A stretch of DNA of 64,000 nt, taken from NCBI GenBank assembly GCA_018806915.1, contig JAGKQI010000028.1, positions 558,001 through 622,000 on the forward strand, given 5' to 3'. The translations under genes and the position numbers were made by a program. Origin of the DNA: Phytophthora colocasiae. Its lineage: Eukaryota > Oomycota > Peronosporomycetes > Peronosporales > Peronosporaceae. Positions 62,836-64,000 of this stretch are shown here, piece by piece; position 1 is the first letter of the stretch, and each line of letters begins with the position of its first letter. Below the pieces are notes generated by a model. It ran no database searches, had not been told where the DNA came from, and was given only the letters and a program-made list of their open reading frames with translations.

Positions 62836-62855
62836 GCGTGGGGCGTCCTACTGGT
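62814..62855 (+). promoter_or_regulatory. gypsy H gag-pol -1 ribosomal frameshift signal
   Basis: Heptamer A AAA AAC (62814-62820) in the gag frame, a 7-base spacer, then a perfect 9-bp stem ACCAGTAGG/CCTACTGGT (62828-62836, 62847-62855) with a 10-base loop. The gag stop TAG (62833-62835) is inside the stem. The -1 frame reads on to RFLAVSCK, the usual lead into the Ty3 protease. Confidence 0.8.
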
Positions 62856-63428
62856 GATGCAGTCTCGCGTGTCGAGCTTGGACACGCGACGATGAGGACT
62901 GCTGCCCCCAGCAGAAGGTTTCTCGCTGTAAGCTGCAAGATGACAAGCCAAACCTTGTCATCCTGAACGTGATGTCGAAGAGAGTGAACTCTCTTCGTGC
63001 CCTAGTGGACTCGGGCGCGTCGAACAACTTTGTTCGACAGGGAAGTCTTCGAAGACTTGACTTCGAAGAGGCCGACACGCCTCGCGGCGTGTTGGAGGTG
63101 CGGTTGGCAACAGGTGCCACCGTGAGGACTGAGAAGCGCGTAGTCCGTGCGCGCTTCTCTTACAAACGAAGGACGTTTGTAGAAGATCTTATCGTCTTGG
63201 ATCTAGACGATAAGTTCGACTTGGTATTAGGCATGCCGTGGCTTGCACGGCATGACCCGGTGATCAACTGGGAGAAGCGTACGCTCGTACGCTTCAACAA
63301 CACATGCGCGACAGAGAGCGATGGCCCTGTCAGTGCTGCACATGCACCGGCCGGTGCATGTGGATCCCCAGTTGAGGCAGCAGCGGCCGCCGCTGCCTCC
63401 GATCGCCGCCGGCGACCATCAACGACTC
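62836..63428 (+). pseudogene. gypsy H protease region (interrupted)
   Basis: After the -1 frame ends near 62940 (one-base indel at SCK/DDKPNLVILNV) the protease continues: VMSKRVNSLRALVDSGASNN (active-site DSGA), VRLATGATVRTEKRV, FVEDLIVLDLDDKFDLVLGM, WLARHDPVINWEK. The frame runs to AAAAAASDRRRR and is cut at 63428 by an unrelated LTR. The open frame to 63604 beyond that point is incidental. Confidence 0.8.
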
Positions 63429-64000
63429 TGTGGTGGAGTGGATCCGCTGGAATGAGCAGGGATCCAACGTTCACACACGGCGCCCAGACACTGACTAACG
63501 GAGGGGGTACTCCAATAACCGTGGGGTTGCTGAGGCTCACCTTGTGTACCCGTCAGTGGGCGGGATGTGCTCTCTCAGGAACGGGAGAGTGTACACAGGT
63601 GTGAGGGCTTGAACGTCCTTGGCGAGGACTTGGGAGGTTGGACTTGCGTGGGTATTCCTGCACACAGGTCCTGGTTGGGGGGATCTTGGTCTTGGACTCG
63701 AAGATCTTGAGGATCCTTGGATCCGGGGTTGCCTTGGTGGGTGTGGGGTCCTTTTCCTTTCCTTTACTGTCTTGCTTGCCGCCTCCTGTAGCGGTTGGTC
63801 TTGAGGGTGTTGAGAGGTCGAGGGATCCTACGGTTAAGCAATCAACACCGTTGGATCCGGGGTCTTCACTAGCGTAAGGTAAGCCGGCCAAATCGGGGAT
63901 CCGGTCTTAGCTGTAGCTAGGTATGCGAAGAAACTTGCAGGAAGACTAAGGGGAGGCCAATACACTATCCTCTTCCCTTGTCTGAGGTCCTGAAGAAAAC
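63429..64000 (-). repeat. partial LTR of an element related to gypsy A
   Basis: Starts TGTGGTGGAGTGGATC and shares blocks with the A LTR (GCGCCCAGACAC, CTCACCTTGTGTACCCGTC, GGCCAATA near the end) but is clearly diverged. By analogy with A the element would be read on the minus strand. It continues past the window; no gene in this stretch. Confidence 0.65.

Larger units (their letters stand above)
61339..63400. repeat. dense array of perfect short inverted repeats in gypsy H
   Basis: Stems of at least 8 bp with loops of 0-10 bases, found by reading: 61356-61378 (9 bp), 61380-61406 (12), 61428-61448 (8), 61461-61484 (8), 61503-61532 (11), 61547-61569 (9), 61842-61865 (10), 62038-62056 (9), 62118-62140 (8), 62157-62179 (8), 62313-62330 (8), 62385-62412 (10), 62560-62581 (9), 62610-62638 (10), 62752-62776 (9), 62828-62855 (9), 62865-62889 (9), 62939-62962 (9), 62976-62997 (10), 63019-63038 (9), 63043-63058 (8), 63131-63159 (10), 63161-63181 (8), 63188-63214 (10), 63232-63254 (9), 63274-63295 (9), 63339-63362 (12), 63374-63399 (8). 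Many 5-7 bp stems lie between. They occur in both LTR and coding sequence. Confidence 0.9.
61339..63428 (+). mobile_element. gypsy H, 5' part (LTR, gag, protease)
   Basis: Ty3-type element inserted in gag G. LTR 61339-61799, primer site, gag 61849-62835, frameshift signal and protease, then cut at 63429 by another LTR. The whole stretch is rich in perfect inverted repeats (separate entry). Only the 5' portion is in the window. Confidence 0.85.

Noticed and set aside
1..64000. Defence island, prophage, biosynthetic cluster or other host gene system
   Set aside because: All recognisable coding sequence belongs to LTR retrotransposons; no host protein family is visible in either strand.

Overview
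The window is eukaryotic retrotransposon DNA from end to end; I found no host gene, rRNA, tRNA or prokaryotic feature. The likely source is an oomycete of the Phytophthora/downy mildew group. The reasons are the style of the gypsy Gag proteins, the Copia primer sites matching an initiator-tRNA-Met half molecule, a 63-bp intron, and a Ty3/gypsy element carrying both a second (archaeal/plant-type) RNase H and a chromodomain, an architecture I recall as described for oomycete Chronos elements. This assignment is inference.

Layout, from outside in. A gypsy gag (G, 60899-61338, + strand) was hit by a Copia family (F) that forms a tandem array on the minus strand (array 1, 1-8526; the last 8 bases of its final LTR are at 60891-60898). 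Gypsy B (8527-60886, + strand, 4-bp duplication TCAC) inserted into that last LTR. B's Gag gene received gypsy A (12811-41910, - strand, duplication CGTA). A in turn carries Copia D (15640-20891, duplication ACGTT) and a tandem Copia pair E (27451-37280, duplication CATTT). B's RNase H gene received a second F array (44294-56455, duplication CTCAC). Removing each insertion plus one duplication rejoins the interrupted reading frame or LTR. To the right, gypsy H (from 61339, + strand) lies in the gag of G and is itself cut at 63429 by an LTR related to that of A.

Rearrangements. B carries a 34.5-kb inversion (8865-43400) that splits its 5' LTR and its reverse-transcriptase gene, and a small inverted integrase segment. 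Six of the seven F units share an inverted pre-integrase segment and a 92-bp piece of the integrase core displaced into the reverse-transcriptase gene. Most coding regions are broken by frameshifts or stops. D and E have LTRs that I read as identical and are the youngest; the two LTRs of A differ.

Most unusual signals. (1) From its LTR through gag and protease, H is packed with perfect short inverted repeats: 28 stems of at least 8 bp in about 2.1 kb. (2) A and B both carry an antisense accessory gene between pol and the 3' LTR; that of A has a likely intron. (3) A and H have convincing -1 frameshift signals (slippery heptamer, spacer, stem-loop) at the gag/pol boundary. (4) A scrambled, pol-deficient Copia unit has been amplified in tandem at two loci.
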